DNA of 39,637 nucleotides, taken from assembly GCA_007125735.1 (NCBI GenBank), contig SLCP01000201.1, forward strand, positions 1 through 39,637, in the 5' to 3' direction. A program made the translations under genes and the position numbers. The DNA comes from Coriobacteriia bacterium. Its GTDB lineage: Bacteria; Actinomycetota; Coriobacteriia; Anaerosomatales; SLCP01. This document shows positions 14,521-22,783 of this stretch, in pieces; positions within the stretch are counted from its first letter, which is position 1, and each line of letters begins with the position of its first letter. The notes under the pieces are model-generated. The model saw only the letters and a program-made list of their open reading frames with translations, did not search any database and was not told where the DNA came from.

Positions 14521-17339
14521 GAAGGTGTCGCCTCCCCGCACACTCCCGTTATCGGGCAATAGCGGCATGCTCTTTCACCCCGCGGAGCCGGGTCGACCTG
14601 GCCCGCTCGCATGCCGTGAACTGCCACCGCAACCCGGTCCTGCGCATCGTCGATCAGTGCGGAGAACGCGGACGGGTCGACGGAGTCGGTGGAGACGCCC
14701 TGCGCACCGAGGTCTGCAGAGGCTGCGACCCAGGCCCCTCGGACCTGGAGCGAAGCAATCGACCGATAGACCGCGCCGACCGCCTGGCGACCCAGATTCG
14801 TGGCCGCAGCCGCAGCGTAGACGGGGAGCTGTACAAGTCCGTCACCTGCGAAACGCCTGTGGCCGGCTATCGTGGAGCCGGACTTGTAGTCCATCACGAC
14901 CAGCGAATCCGAGCTCGTGTCGATACGGTCGATCTTGCCCGCGAGACGCACGCCACCGAACACGAACGGTCGGCCTGACGCCGCTCCGAACGCGAACTCG
15001 TGCTCGGCCGGCTCGAATCCCGGCAGGAACGTTGCGTCGTCCCGCACGAGCGCCCTTGCCCGCTCGTGTACGGCGGCCACGGCGAAGCGCTCCTCGAGAT
15101 TCTGCGGGTGCATGCGCGCATGCGCGCTCAAGCCCTCCTCGACTTGTGCAAGAACCTCGAGGGCCTCCTCGATCGTATCCGAGGTCACCCGTGCCCTCCC
15201 CCGCTTGCGCCACTCTTCGTAGAAGCCGGCAAGGAGGGTGTGCGCGTGCGATCCAAGCTCTGATGCTCCCAGCTGAGAGTCGGCATCGCGCGCTTTCACG
15301 CCGTACACGATGAGCCAACTGCGCGGACACGCAAGGTACGTTTCGATCTCCGTGACCGAGAACTCCTCCCGCTCGCGCTGCGCGCGGATGAGGTCGGCCC
15401 GAAACCGCTGTTCTTGCGCTGTGTCGCAATCGCTTCCCGCCACACATGGCGCGCTCGATACCCGAGCTGACGCAGGGACGTACTCATGTGCGGACTCGCG
15501 AGTCGGCGGCCTCAGGTTAGCGGGCCCCCTCCGTGGTGGCACTCCGCTCTCCCGTTCCGTTTCGGTCCGATACAGATCGAGAATCTCATCGACGAATGGA
15601 GACGGAACGTCGCCTTCGCTGCCTGACAGCGTGGACGGGTGCACGAGCACGAGGCGCGCACGGGCTCGGGTCACGACCGAGTAGAAGATCAGGCGCTCGA
15701 GAAGAGCCTCGTCTGGCGAAGCAAGCGCCCCCAGACGCTCCGCCAGGAACCGCGAAACGGAATGCGTCTTGACCGGGGAGAACTCACTCCTGGACAGACC
15801 CCCGATCACGACCGCGTCGAAACGCCTTCCCTGCAAGCGCTTGGCCTCCGTGACGACCACCGACTCGGGCGACGGAGCCGGAACCGGCCCGACCTTCGCT
15901 CCTCGGATCGCTTCAGTGACCTCCGCCGCGGTGACATCCGGTCGCCTCAGTTCGAGAGCGGAGGTGACCGCCTCGCACACCACCGAATGCGCAGCCAGGT
16001 CGAGTAGGCCCTCCTCGGTCCCCGGTGGGTGTTCAGCCCGTGCGGACGCGATCAATATGTCTGCCAGTTCTTGCCATCTATCGGCAGTCTGGACGGTTAG
16101 GGGATCGCGCACCAGTGAACGCGCGATCGCGACCGCTCGCGCAGCGGCTCCACCTAGAGCGGACACTGCATCGAGGAGCGTCTGGCCCTCTACGCGATCG
16201 CGTCGCCAACGCATGTCTGCTGCGGCAACGCTTGTAGGCTCCGAACCCGAGTACGGGGTCGCAAGGAAGGCCAGTAGCCGGCTCCGGTTCGCAGCCGATG
16301 CGCTCACACAATCGAGTAGCGCCAGTAAGGCTGCGCCGTACCCGCTTCGCGAAAACGGGATGAGGATGTCGAGGTGGATGTCTACCCCGGCGTGCTCGAC
16401 AAGCCTGTGTAACGCGTGATGCCTGCGGGACGGATCTCTGAACGCGACCGCGATGCGATCGGGCTGCATGCCGGCGGCGATCCACGAGCTGACAACGTCC
16501 CCGATCAGCTCTGCCTCTGCGACCTCGTCAGCCGCGGCGGCGAACGACACCGCCCCGGTCGCCTCGATCGCAGCCCCCGGTCGATACAACTGGCGCTCTA
16601 TGCTGGCGAGCTCCACCTCGGTGCCTGTGCCCTCAGACGCGACGACGTGACGTGCGCCTCCCTCTGTCAGCCGAGTCACGAGCGGCTCGGTCGCTTCTGT
16701 TGCGGGATGGCCATGTTCCCAGGTCAGGGCCACCGTGACGCTGTTTCGCCGAGCCAGCCCCGCGAGAAGCCTCTCCTGGATGCCGGACAGGGTGGTGAAT
16801 CTGTTGGCGACGACCGGACCGTCCAGCGTCGGGGCACCTTCTGCGAGCATCGCCGCCGCCCCGAGCGGCTCGATCATGCCTTGCTCCTCACACACGTCGG
16901 CATAGCGTGCGAGAAGGGTGGCGATCTCACGGTCCCCTCCCCCGCAGCGCGCGACCGAGGCCGCCACCTCGGGCTCGAGTTGGCTTGCTACGTCGCACAG
17001 CACGTCCCTGAAGCCGGCCTCAGTCGCTACCGCCGCGTGCTCTGTCAGCGCGGTCCCGTCGATCGCGCGCGCCATCAATACGCGCCGCTCGAGGTGTGCC
17101 ACAAGCGCCCGACCATCCCCATGAAGAAGCCACAGCTCGGCGAGCCACCGGTCGAACGCTGACACGCGGACACCCGCGATATCCTTGTCAGCGAATTCGG
17201 TCTCGACACGAACAGCGTCCGGAAAGGTGGGGACGACGACCGTCGGGCACTCCCCCGCGTCAACGGCGCGGACCACCGTCTCGTACAAGAATCGCGTCTT
17301 ACCCGAGTTGGCTCCGCCTGTCACGACCGTGAGATGCAT
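14505..17339 (-). CDS. addB: AddB-type partner: degenerate helicase with Fe-S PD-(D/E)XK nuclease
   Basis: A 944-residue partner of the AddA-like protein. Walker A is intact (TGGANSGKT, K14), but the remaining helicase motifs are weak, as in AddB, which is an inactive helicase used for Chi scanning in well-studied species. A VVTEAKRLQGRRFDAVVIGG segment replaces motif V. The nuclease domain has GKIDRID (about 800), VMDYKSG (about 818) and QLPVYA (about 836). Four cysteines, one in YLACPRSW (about 668) and C925, C928 and C934 at the end, match the AddB Fe-S cluster pattern. ATG 17339 follows AAGGAGAGG. The gene starts 49 bp after the YtxH-like gene and overlaps addA. Whether this pair recognises a Chi sequence cannot be told here. 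Confidence 0.88.
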   Translation of the reverse strand: MHLTVVTGGANSGKTRFLYETVVRAVDAGECPTVVVPTFPDAVRVETEFADKDIAGVRVSAFDRWLAELWLLHGDGRALVAHLERRVLMARAIDGTALTEHAAVATEAGFRDVLCDVASQLEPEVAASVARCGGGDREIATLLARYADVCEEQGMIEPLGAAAMLAEGAPTLDGPVVANRFTTLSGIQERLLAGLARRNSVTVALTWEHGHPATEATEPLVTRLTEGGARHVVASEGTGTEVELASIERQLYRPGAAIEATGAVSFAAAADEVAEAELIGDVVSSWIAAGMQPDRIAVAFRDPSRRHHALHRLVEHAGVDIHLDILIPFSRSGYGAALLALLDCVSASAANRSRLLAFLATPYSGSEPTSVAAADMRWRRDRVEGQTLLDAVSALGGAAARAVAIARSLVRDPLTVQTADRWQELADILIASARAEHPPGTEEGLLDLAAHSVVCEAVTSALELRRPDVTAAEVTEAIRGAKVGPVPAPSPESVVVTEAKRLQGRRFDAVVIGGLSRSEFSPVKTHSVSRFLAERLGALASPDEALLERLIFYSVVTRARARLVLVHPSTLSGSEGDVPSPFVDEILDLYRTETERESGVPPRRGPANLRPPTRESAHEYVPASARVSSAPCVAGSDCDTAQEQRFRADLIRAQREREEFSVTEIETYLACPRSWLIVYGVKARDADSQLGASELGSHAHTLLAGFYEEWRKRGRARVTSDTIEEALEVLAQVEEGLSAHARMHPQNLEERFAVAAVHERARALVRDDATFLPGFEPAEHEFAFGAASGRPFVFGGVRLAGKIDRIDTSSDSLVVMDYKSGSTIAGHRRFAGDGLVQLPVYAAAAATNLGRQAVGAVYRSIASLQVRGAWVAASADLGAQGVSTDSVDPSAFSALIDDAQDRVAVAVHGMRAGQVDPAPRGERACRYCPITGVCGEATPSWEPN

Positions 17340-17388
17340 GCCGTCCTCTCCTTCGATGACGGCATCGTCTCACGCAGCTCCGACATGC

Positions 17389-17688
17389 TCACGAGGTGGA
17401 CTGGGCACGCGTGTAGCGCTGGACGCCTTCCCGTATCTCGCGGACCTTGCGCCATGCAACCTCTTCGTCGCGGCCGAGATAGTGATCTACCCTGCCTCCG
17501 AGCGTCTCGGCTGCTTCTTCGGCCCGTTCGGCCACCGAACGTGCGACCTCGGCAGCCCGTCGTGCTTCGACTGCAAGTCGACGTCTCGTCCGCTGCCCAC
17601 TTGTCGGCGCGAAAAGGATTCCGACGATGACTCCGAGGACGGCGCCGACGAAGAGCCCGATGACAAAATATTCGGTCTTGTATCTCAC
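17389..17688 (-). CDS. YtxH-like membrane protein
   Basis: A 99-residue protein of the YtxH type (general-stress or gas-vesicle-like family). Residues 8-28 form one glycine-rich membrane helix (VIGLFVGAVLGVIVGILFAP), followed by the family signature APTSGQRTRRRL. Residues 35-75 form an alanine- and glutamate-rich helix predicted to be a coiled coil. The start overlaps the parB stop by 4 bp (ATGA), so the two are translationally coupled. Its role is unknown; the position inside the par operon could reflect membrane-linked chromosome handling, but that is speculation. Confidence 0.8.
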   Translation of the reverse strand: MRYKTEYFVIGLFVGAVLGVIVGILFAPTSGQRTRRRLAVEARRAAEVARSVAERAEEAAETLGGRVDHYLGRDEEVAWRKVREIREGVQRYTRAQSTS

Positions 17689-18566
17689 GTCGCCGCCTCC
17701 TGCGCCCCCTCGCCCGCTTCGCCTTCCACCAGAAGCAAGAAGATGCGCTCGAGCTCATCTTCTCCGTGGAAGTCGATCTCTATCTTCCCCTTGCGTTCGG
17801 TCTGCCTGACCCGGACACCAGTTCCCAGAATCTTCCTTAGCTTGCGCGCGACGATCTTGAACGACTTCGGTGTCGCGGGCCGCGGGGCACGTTCCGCCTG
17901 ACCTGCCGCGTAGAGGCGTGCGATGTTCTCCGTCTCCCGAACCGAGAGCCCCTCGTTCACCACCTTATGTGCCAGACGTGAGCGCGACTCCTCGTCAGGC
18001 ACGGTGAGGACCGCTCGGGCATGTCCCGCCGAGAGGCGACCTTCGTACACCATGGTCTGCACGTCTTCCGGCAGGTCGAGCAAGCGAAGGGCGTTCGTGA
18101 TCGTTGAGCGCGATTTGGACACCTTCTCCGCCAGCTCAGCCTGGGTCATCTGGTGCTCGGAGAGCAGGCGGCGATAGCCCCTCGCCTCTTCTATCGGATT
18201 CAGATCCTCACGCTGGAGGTTCTCGATAAGCGCGAGCTCGAGCGACTCTGACTCCGTGCTCGCCAAGACCCGCACGGGCACCCGCTCGAGACCCGCCAAC
18301 CGAGCCGCCCTCCAACGCCTCTCACCGGCGATGATCTGGTAGCCCTCGCCGTGGGGACGCACGATGATCGGCTGCAAGACGCCGACTCGGCGGACAGATT
18401 CGGCCAGCTCGGCGACGCCGTCTTCGTCGATATCGGTACGCGGCTGCTTCGGGTTCGGTGCGATCTGGTCCACAGCAATGTCGTGTATGTCTGAGTCGGC
18501 GGCCTCTTGTCCCGCGTTGGGAATCAGCGCCGACAGGCCGCGCCCCAGTCCTCGCTTAGTCGACAC
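17685..18566 (-). CDS. parB: Chromosome-partitioning protein ParB (Spo0J)
   Basis: A 293-residue CTP-dependent DNA clamp that loads at parS sites and spreads to organise the origin. The N-terminal RGLGRGLSALIP is the ParA-stimulating tip. The CTP-binding domain includes PNPKQPR and the key GERRWRAARLAGL motif. A helix-turn-helix region follows (TQAELAEKVSKSRSTITNAL), then the C-terminal dimerisation segment rich in charged residues. It overlaps parA by 11 bp upstream and the YtxH-like gene by 4 bp downstream. The two parS sites at 20191-20206 and 20229-20244 lie about 1.6 kb away. Identity is clear. Confidence 0.97.
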   Translation of the reverse strand: MSTKRGLGRGLSALIPNAGQEAADSDIHDIAVDQIAPNPKQPRTDIDEDGVAELAESVRRVGVLQPIIVRPHGEGYQIIAGERRWRAARLAGLERVPVRVLASTESESLELALIENLQREDLNPIEEARGYRRLLSEHQMTQAELAEKVSKSRSTITNALRLLDLPEDVQTMVYEGRLSAGHARAVLTVPDEESRSRLAHKVVNEGLSVRETENIARLYAAGQAERAPRPATPKSFKIVARKLRKILGTGVRVRQTERKGKIEIDFHGEDELERIFLLLVEGEAGEGAQEAAT

Positions 18567-19353
18567 GGTCTATCACCTCCTTGGAGAGTGCCCGGTAGGC
18601 CTCGGCCCCTTTGCCCGAGGGGTCGTATAGAGTCACGGGTTGTCCGAAGCTGGGCGCCTCGGAGAGACGCACGCTGCGGGGAATCAGCACCTCGAATACC
18701 TTGTCGCCGAAGAAATCCCGCACCTCCTCGACCACCTGTTGCGACAAGCGTGTCCGCACATCGAACATCGTCATCACGACCCCGAACACCTCGAGCCGGG
18801 GGTTCAGGTGGGCCTTGACCAGTCGAACGCTGTCGAGCAGCTTCGACAAGCCCTCGAGCGCGTAGTACTCGCACTGGATAGGGATTACGAGGCCCTGAGC
18901 TGCGGTAAGTGCGTTAATGGTAAGCAATCCCAGGGATGGCGGGCAGTCGATGATCACGAAGTCGAAGTCGCCCAGCACCGGCTGGAGTATCGTCTTTAGG
19001 CGAGCTTCTCGACTGAGAGCGGAGACGAGCTCGATCTCAGCTCCTGCGAGCTGAATCGTCGCCGGCACTACGAACACATGTTCGATTTCCACGGGCTCGA
19101 TAAGGGCCTCGATCGGCTCATCACCGAGAAGGGCATCGTATACACACGCCTGGCGTTGGTTTTTGTTCAGTCCATACCCGGATGTGGCATTGCCCTGCGG
19201 GTCGAGGTCGACAAGAAGAACCTTTCGGCCAGCATCGCCTAGGCATGCGGCCAGATTCACCGCGGTCGTACTCTTGCCGACGCCGCCCTTCTGGTTGACG
19301 ACGGCCAGTACACGAGCTCCAGAGTTCGGGTGATCACACAACTCCTCAGTCAC
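18556..19353 (-). CDS. parA: Chromosome-partitioning ATPase ParA (Soj)
   Basis: A 265-residue deviant-Walker ATPase that moves ParB-parS complexes. The signature NQKGGVGKSTTAVNLA covers residues 20-35, with signature lysine K22 and Walker A lysine K27. Then come VDLDPQGNATSG and IDCPPSLGLLTINAL, both typical of chromosomal ParA. PIQCEYYALEGLSKLL is also highly conserved. The GTG start at 19353 follows GGGAG with a 6-bp gap. The 95-bp gap from rsmG contains a possible promoter. Length and motifs match actinobacterial and Bacillus-type Soj. Confidence 0.97.
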   Translation of the reverse strand: MTEELCDHPNSGARVLAVVNQKGGVGKSTTAVNLAACLGDAGRKVLLVDLDPQGNATSGYGLNKNQRQACVYDALLGDEPIEALIEPVEIEHVFVVPATIQLAGAEIELVSALSREARLKTILQPVLGDFDFVIIDCPPSLGLLTINALTAAQGLVIPIQCEYYALEGLSKLLDSVRLVKAHLNPRLEVFGVVMTMFDVRTRLSQQVVEEVRDFFGDKVFEVLIPRSVRLSEAPSFGQPVTLYDPSGKGAEAYRALSKEVIDRVD

Positions 19354-19411
19354 GTCCGACTCCCGCCCCCTCCCATTACGGCAATCACGGTCACGTTCCC
19401 GAGCCGACCAC

Positions 19412-19440
19412 AGTATACGGTATCGCCGACCGTCGCGAAA
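19412..19440 (-). promoter_or_regulatory. Possible parA promoter
   Basis: Reading leftward, TTTCGC (19440-19435) and TATACT (19417-19412) are separated by 17 bp. The -10 matches the consensus at 5 of 6 positions, the -35 is weak. It lies in the only substantial gap of the rsmG-parA-parB string and would start transcription about 50 bp before parA. Confidence 0.35.
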
Positions 19441-19448
19441 GCAGGAAC

Positions 19449-20162
19449 CTAGGCGAGGGGACGGTGTTGCGCAACTCCATCACGACGGGGCAACGGGACT
19501 GAACTGTCCCCGCACTTCCTAAACACGACACACGAGCGAGCGTCCTCTCTGCCAACCAGCTCGTAGGTCCGGACACCCTCGAACTCCATTCCTGTCAATC
19601 CAGCGGCAGCACGGCCCGCCTCAAGCTCGCTTGGCTCGGGCTTCCCCTTCATCGCGAAGAGCTTTCCACCAGCTGAGAGAAGGGGGGATGCGAGCTCCAC
19701 CAGGGCAGGCAAGCTCGCGACCGCCCGTGCTGTCACCGCCGCAGAGAGGCCGGCCTCCTGTCGTGCAAGCGCCTCCGCTCTCCCCGCGAAGACCCTGATT
19801 TGGCGATCGAGGCCGAGGGAGCGAACTGTGTCCTCGAGATAGCGGGCCTTCTTGGCGATCGACTCGACGAGAGTCGTCTGACGCCCCGAGACGATTGCGA
19901 GCGGTACACCTGGAAAGCCCGCGCCCGAACCCAGATCCACCAGTGGGCCTTCTGGCGCCTCAGCGAGTTCACCAACGGGAGTCAACGAGTCGATGATGTG
20001 GAGCGACATGGCGGTGTCAAGATCGCGTATGGCGGTGAGGTTCATCCGCTGGTTGGCCTCCATGACCGCCTCAAGGTGACGGACCATGAGCACTACCCCA
20101 GCATCGTCAACCGCGACGCCCGCCTCGGCCAGTCTCTTCTTCAGTCTGTCGACGGTGCTCAA
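19449..20162 (-). CDS. rsmG: 16S rRNA (guanine-527 N7)-methyltransferase
   Basis: A 237-residue SAM-dependent methyltransferase acting on G527 of 16S rRNA. Key motifs are NQRMNLTAIRD, HIIDSLT, the SAM-binding VDLGSGAGFPGVPLAI, and ARAVASLPALVELASPLL, followed by MKGK. The start appears to be TTG at 20162 with AGGGGG just upstream, giving the usual N-terminus with the first helices intact. The last 20 residues extend beyond the common end of the family. It lies between the parS sites and parA, the standard actinobacterial position. Confidence 0.94.
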   Translation of the reverse strand: MSTVDRLKKRLAEAGVAVDDAGVVLMVRHLEAVMEANQRMNLTAIRDLDTAMSLHIIDSLTPVGELAEAPEGPLVDLGSGAGFPGVPLAIVSGRQTTLVESIAKKARYLEDTVRSLGLDRQIRVFAGRAEALARQEAGLSAAVTARAVASLPALVELASPLLSAGGKLFAMKGKPEPSELEAGRAAAGLTGMEFEGVRTYELVGREDARSCVVFRKCGDSSVPLPRRDGVAQHRPLA

Positions 20163-20190
20163 AGGTACCCCCTAGTCCGATATGCGTCAT

Positions 20191-20206
20191 GGTTTCACGT
20201 GAAACA
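20191..20206. other. parS site 1
   Basis: GGTTTCACGTGAAACA matches the bacterial parS consensus TGTTTCACGTGAAACA at 15 of 16 positions; the central 14-bp palindrome is intact. It is the ParB loading site and lies about 30 bp upstream of the rsmG start, 38 bp from the second site. Confidence 0.93.
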
Positions 20207-20228
20207 TCTGTGCTTGCTGCAGGACGCA

Positions 20229-20244
20229 TGTTTCACGTGAAACA
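20229..20244. other. parS site 2
   Basis: TGTTTCACGTGAAACA is a perfect 16-of-16 match to the parS consensus. With site 1 it forms a tandem pair 38 bp apart, centre to centre. Both are in the jag-rsmG intergenic region and could also affect transcription of rsmG-parA-parB. Confidence 0.96.
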
Positions 20245-20553
20245 CACTGGCGTTCATCACCTGCCACTATACGTCAGGGTCTCGCCACTTGCTACGCCAG
20301 GCTCGCGGAGCACACTTGCCCCGGGCGCCTGCTTGACGCTGATACGACATCCGGGGGCCTGTTGACTTACGGGCCCAACGTCCGTCCAAGCGGAGTTCCT
20401 GACAAGAGTTCGTGCTTCACTGCTTCCTGTCAGTCGTTCCGGCAACTTCAGGCGTGGAGGGCTGCTCTCCGCAACCTTCCGGCCCCTTACTCCCAGCCGC
20501 GCGTACACCGCTCGCGCCGCAGGCCAGACCTGCGGAACAGCCACCGATACGAA
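20245..20553. other. Intergenic stretch between parS and the jag terminator, no gene seen
   Basis: Nothing here is convincing as a protein gene; the small frames on both strands lack ribosome sites and recognisable motifs. A leftward -10-like TATAGT at 20271-20266 could serve rsmG. This would place the parS pair between promoter and gene. No tRNA or known structured RNA was recognised by eye. Confidence 0.5.
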
Positions 20554-20586
20554 AGACGGCGCCTGGCCTGTCGCCTGACGCCGTCT
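20554..20586 (-). terminator. Probable terminator of the rpmH-jag operon
   Basis: Arms AGACGGCG and CGCCGTCT pair over 8 bp around a 17-base loop. On the leftward strand the stem is followed by TTCGTAT. It lies about 50 bp past the jag stop. A second, weaker hairpin lies at about 20616-20638. Confidence 0.55.
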
Positions 20587-20636
20587 CTATAGAACCCTGG
20601 GCCTGTCTCTGAGTCGGGGAGTGGGGAATCTCCCGA

Positions 20637-21419
20637 TCAGCGCTTGCGTGGCGAGACCACAACAGCGCGATACGGGTCGTCGCCCTCGCTCGCCGTCTGC
20701 ACGTTGGGGTCGTTGCGGAGCGCCATGTGGATGACACGCCGCTCGAGCGCGGACATCGGGCGGAGCTTCACCGCAGACCCCTGGCGAGATGCCCGGGCGG
20801 CTGCTCGGAAGCCGATCTCTTCGAGCTTCGCCTTGCGGCGATTGCGATACCCTTCGACATCGATGATGACCGGGTGACGGAAGCCGAGCCGCTTGTTGGT
20901 GATCGCGGAAGTCAGCACCTGGATGCTATCCAGCGTGCGCCCGTGTCGACCGATCAGGACCGCGAGGTCGCTACCCACGACATCGAGAATGATCTCCCCC
21001 TCGTCACCCTCGTACTCCTCTACCTCGGCCTCGATGCCAAAGGATTCGAGGATCACGTTCACCGTGTCGCCAGCGGCATCAGCGACGCTGTCCAGCTCTT
21101 CGTCGGTAAGGGTGGCCGGTCCTTCTGGTGCAATCGGATCGGGCGTCGCCTCCTGGTGCTCGACGATCGATACGTCGCCATCCTCGAGTGCCTCGCTCGC
21201 CATCTGTTCGGCACTCTCGATCTGCTTGACGAACTCCTCTTTGAGCCACACCCGCACCCGGGCTGCGCGCTCCGCGCCGAGTCCGAGGATCTTGCGAGCA
21301 GGCTCCTCAAGGACCTCGAACTCAACGGCGTCCTGCTGAACGCCGAGCTCGGCGAGCGCGGCGTCGATCGCCTCCTCGACAGTAGGACCCTCGCCGATAC
21401 TCTCACGTAGCATCGCCAT
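20637..21419 (-). CDS. jag: Jag/KhpB-type RNA-binding protein (Jag_N, KH, R3H)
   Basis: A 260-residue RNA-binding protein usually encoded beside yidC. The Jag_N domain (about 1-55) has the VEEAIDAALAELGV and KILGLGAERAARVRV segments. An acidic linker of about 60 residues follows. The KH domain has the GxxG loop in GRHGRTLDSIQ, and the R3H domain ends the protein (RNRRKAKLEEIGFRAA, then RRVIHMAL). ATG 21419 is preferred, as it follows AGAGGA and overlaps the yidC stop by one base. A longer frame upstream lies wholly within yidC. In Firmicutes, KhpB/Jag affects cell elongation and division; here the function is inferred from family only. Confidence 0.93.
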   Translation of the reverse strand: MAMLRESIGEGPTVEEAIDAALAELGVQQDAVEFEVLEEPARKILGLGAERAARVRVWLKEEFVKQIESAEQMASEALEDGDVSIVEHQEATPDPIAPEGPATLTDEELDSVADAAGDTVNVILESFGIEAEVEEYEGDEGEIILDVVGSDLAVLIGRHGRTLDSIQVLTSAITNKRLGFRHPVIIDVEGYRNRRKAKLEEIGFRAAARASRQGSAVKLRPMSALERRVIHMALRNDPNVQTASEGDDPYRAVVVSPRKR

Positions 21420-22132
21420 CACGCTTCCTCTCTCTGTGTGAGGAACTTCATCTGTATCTGCTGCTGCCCGATGCCGAGCACGCTTGAAGTAACCCAGTAG
21501 AGGAGAACCCCCGCCGGGCTGATCCATCCGATGTACAACATCATCACGGCCATGATCCCGATGATCTGCTTCTGCTGGTTCTCGCCGGGCATGAACAGCT
21601 GCGGCAACCAGATGCTCAGACCGAACAGCGCGACGAGGGCGATGTAGGGGATCGTGGACAAGATTCCGACGTCAGCCCACACTGAAGCCGGCGTCGCGGT
21701 CAGGTCTGGTAAAATTATCCAGAAGCGCCTCATCGCCTCCTGCTGGACCTCTGGGAGGCCCGCGATGTAGTCAAGAAAGAGGCCCGGTCTGTCGGGAGTG
21801 CCGCCGAGCACCTGATAGAGAGCGATGAATATCGGCATCTGGAGGAGGAGGGGGAGGCAGCCACCAAAGGGGTTGATCTTGTTCTCCTGATAGAACTTCA
21901 GCGTTTCTTCTTGCAGCTTCTCCTTGTCGTCCTTGTACTTCTTCTGCAGCTGCTTGATCTTGGGCTGGATGCGCTGGAGCTCGTACATCGAGCGCGTTTG
22001 CTTGACGGTCAGAGGGATCATGAGCAAGCGGATCGCTACGGTAAGGAGAATAATGGCCACGCCGTAGTCGCCGGTGACATCATGTAGATACTGGAGTGCC
22101 GAGAAGATCAGTTCTTTTATTGTCTGCCACAC
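21419..22132 (-). CDS. yidC: Membrane protein insertase YidC/Oxa1
   Basis: A 237-residue membrane insertase of the short Gram-positive type, lacking the large periplasmic domain of Gram-negative YidC. It has about five membrane helices: YGVAIILLTVAIRLLMIPLT begins the conserved core and is followed by a cytosolic coiled hairpin (IQPKIKQLQKKYKDDKEKL). Then come NPFGGCLPLLLQMPIFIALY and the last helices with YIGWISPAGVLLYW. The N-terminal signal-type helix is short. The GTG start at 22132 follows GGAGGAGG. A perfect 16-bp palindrome lies 23 bp upstream of the start. Confidence 0.95.
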   Translation of the reverse strand: MWQTIKELIFSALQYLHDVTGDYGVAIILLTVAIRLLMIPLTVKQTRSMYELQRIQPKIKQLQKKYKDDKEKLQEETLKFYQENKINPFGGCLPLLLQMPIFIALYQVLGGTPDRPGLFLDYIAGLPEVQQEAMRRFWIILPDLTATPASVWADVGILSTIPYIALVALFGLSIWLPQLFMPGENQQKQIIGIMAVMMLYIGWISPAGVLLYWVTSSVLGIGQQQIQMKFLTQREEA

Positions 22133-22154
22133 GGGCGAGAACCTCCTCCTTCAT

Positions 22155-22170
22155 CCGCCGTCGACGGCGG
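22155..22170. repeat. 16-bp perfect palindrome in the yidD-yidC gap
   Basis: CCGCCGTCGACGGCGG would form a 6-bp hairpin with a TCGA loop in the mRNA, directly before the yidC ribosome site. It may tune translation of yidC or the mRNA ratio within the operon. Confidence 0.6.
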
Positions 22171-22193
22171 TTCATGTGCTCAGCCTGCCTGCC

Positions 22194-22421
22194 TCAGGGC
22201 ACAGGGTCGTAGCCCCCGGGGTTCCATGGGTGGCACCGGATCACCCGGCGAAGCGCGAGCCAGCCCCCCTTGAGTACGCCGTACCGCTCCAAGGATATCA
22301 TCGCGTACGAGGAACAGGTGGGCGTGAAACGACACGACGGCGGAAGGAGTGGAGAGACCAGTTTCTGGTAACCGAGTACGAGCAGCACGGCCGCTCGTCT
22401 CGGAGCTCGTACCGCGCGCAT
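22194..22421 (-). CDS. yidD: Membrane protein insertion efficiency factor YidD
   Basis: A 75-residue protein with the YidD signature: GYQKLVSPLLPPSCRF, then TPTCSSYA, then GGWLALRRVIRCHPW and NPGGYDPVP at the end. The cysteines and the histidine are conserved in the family. YidD is a membrane-associated factor that assists YidC-dependent insertion. ATG 22421 lies 1 bp after the rnpA stop, which suggests coupled translation. A longer frame upstream lies inside rnpA and has no support. Confidence 0.93.
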   Translation of the reverse strand: MRAVRAPRRAAVLLVLGYQKLVSPLLPPSCRFTPTCSSYAMISLERYGVLKGGWLALRRVIRCHPWNPGGYDPVP

Positions 22422-22422
22422 C

Positions 22423-22752
22423 TCAGAGCACCCCTGCTCGGCGCAGTGCCGATGAGATCGCGGCATCCAACTCTTCCGCCGGCGCTGTGCCGGTGTGGGA
22501 GCGAGCTATCAGCGCGACGTCGTGACCCGGCCACGGGGCACCAAGTCTCCGTGCAGCGGCACGCAGCACCCTTTTCGCCCGGTTTCGCGATACCGCGCCC
22601 CCGACCTTCTTGCCCGCAACGAACGCCACCCGTCCCACAGATTCGCCTTCTGCCTGTGTCGGGCACGCGCGTAGGACAACCAGCGGGTGGGCCGAACGGC
22701 GACCCTGCAGGAAGATGGTCTCGATCTCGCGGTTTGAGCGGACCGTACGCAC
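22423..22752 (-). CDS. rnpA: Ribonuclease P protein component
   Basis: A 109-residue basic protein that assists the RNase P RNA in removing tRNA 5' leaders. The conserved core is VGRVAFVAGKKVGGAVSRNRAKRVLR, which contains the RNR-type signature (SRNRAKRVLR). The start is taken as GTG 22752 with GGAG about 8 bases before it; this gives the usual N-terminus (RTVRSNREIETIFLQGRR). The frame stays open upstream to ATG 22845, which would overlap rpmH by 62 bp and make the protein 140 residues. The GTG gives a normal family length and a sensible gap of 31 bp after rpmH. Confidence 0.9.
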   Translation of the reverse strand: MRTVRSNREIETIFLQGRRSAHPLVVLRACPTQAEGESVGRVAFVAGKKVGGAVSRNRAKRVLRAAARRLGAPWPGHDVALIARSHTGTAPAEELDAAISSALRRAGVL

Positions 22753-22783
22753 AGTGGGCGCTCCAACGGTCCTCAGGGCTAAC

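Noticed and set aside
20257..20544. Leftward 95-residue frame
   Set aside because: No ribosome site, no motif, and it covers the jag terminator region.
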